A stretch of DNA of 5,517 bases from an uncultured Bacteroides sp. (GTDB lineage Bacteria > Bacteroidota > Bacteroidia > Bacteroidales > Bacteroidaceae). Every line of letters begins with the position of its first letter. Positions within the stretch are counted from its first letter, which is position 1. The stretch is from positions 1-5,517 of the forward strand of contig USQO01000102.1 in the NCBI GenBank assembly GCA_900556845.1, written 5' to 3'. Positions 5,477 to 5,517 of this stretch are shown here, piece by piece. The position numbers and the translations under genes are program-made. Below the pieces are notes generated by a model. That model saw only the letters and a program-made list of their open reading frames with translations. It did not search any database and had not been told where the DNA came from.

Positions 5477-5517
5477 CTGTCTCTTATACACATCTGACGC
5501 TGCCGACGATAAGGCTC
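5477..5517 (-). other. Nextera Read-1 adapter and i5 index (sequencing artefact)
   Basis: Bases 5477-5495 are the reverse-complement Tn5 mosaic end (CTGTCTCTTATACACATCT), and 5496-5509 are GACGCTGCCGACGA, the reverse complement of the Nextera Read-1 arm. The last eight bases, TAAGGCTC, sit where the i5 index belongs; their reverse complement GAGCCTTA is, from memory, the Nextera XT index S521. This is read-through into the library adapter, not genomic DNA. Confidence 0.98.

Noticed and set aside
1..5517. Inverted terminal repeats of a linear plasmid, phage or transposon
   Set aside because: The repeats are the Nextera adapter including the Tn5 mosaic end, followed by an index sequence.

Overview
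The window is one short assembled contig, probably from a Bacteroidales bacterium (Bacteroides, Parabacteroides or Prevotella type, likely gut). The evidence is moderately AT-rich DNA, two lipoproteins with LxSC lipoboxes, no clear Shine-Dalgarno sequences, signal peptides ending in 'AQ', TAA stops, and domains typical of the Bacteroidetes envelope (BACON-like repeats, a LamG cap, an LPP20-like fold, a PGxGQxYxG membrane motif). No mobile element, CRISPR array, tRNA or rRNA is visible.

Both ends are artefacts. Bases 1-26 and 5477-5509 are the Nextera Read-1 (i5 side) transposase adapter in opposite orientations, and 5510-5517 looks like an i5 index. True genomic sequence runs from about 27 to 5476. 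The resulting inverted terminal repeat is not biological.

Layout: an AT-rich leader (27-154), then four genes on the + strand. (1) 155-787: small outer-membrane lipoprotein with an LPP20-like domain. (2) 795-1676: secreted or membrane protein with a second LPP20-like domain and a C-terminal double-hydrophobic PGxGQxYxG module. (3) 1688-3865: large lipoprotein, probably surface-exposed, with a carboxypeptidase-regulatory-like domain, four Ig-like BACON/ASH-type repeats and a terminal LamG domain. (4) 3947-5434: exported protein with five perfect 11-residue aromatic repeats, a Pro/Lys-rich linker and a C-terminal transglutaminase-like domain with a complete Cys-His-Asp triad. Gaps are 7, 11 and 81 nt; the last holds a strong imperfect hairpin.

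The tight spacing of genes 1-3, the shared strand and the fact that every product carries an export signal suggest an envelope-assembly or adhesion cassette. Genes 1 and 2 would be small envelope components, gene 3 the displayed ligand-binding stalk, and gene 4 a periplasmic enzyme or spacer. The domain calls rest on visible motifs. The joint function is inference, and I know of no named system with exactly this composition.
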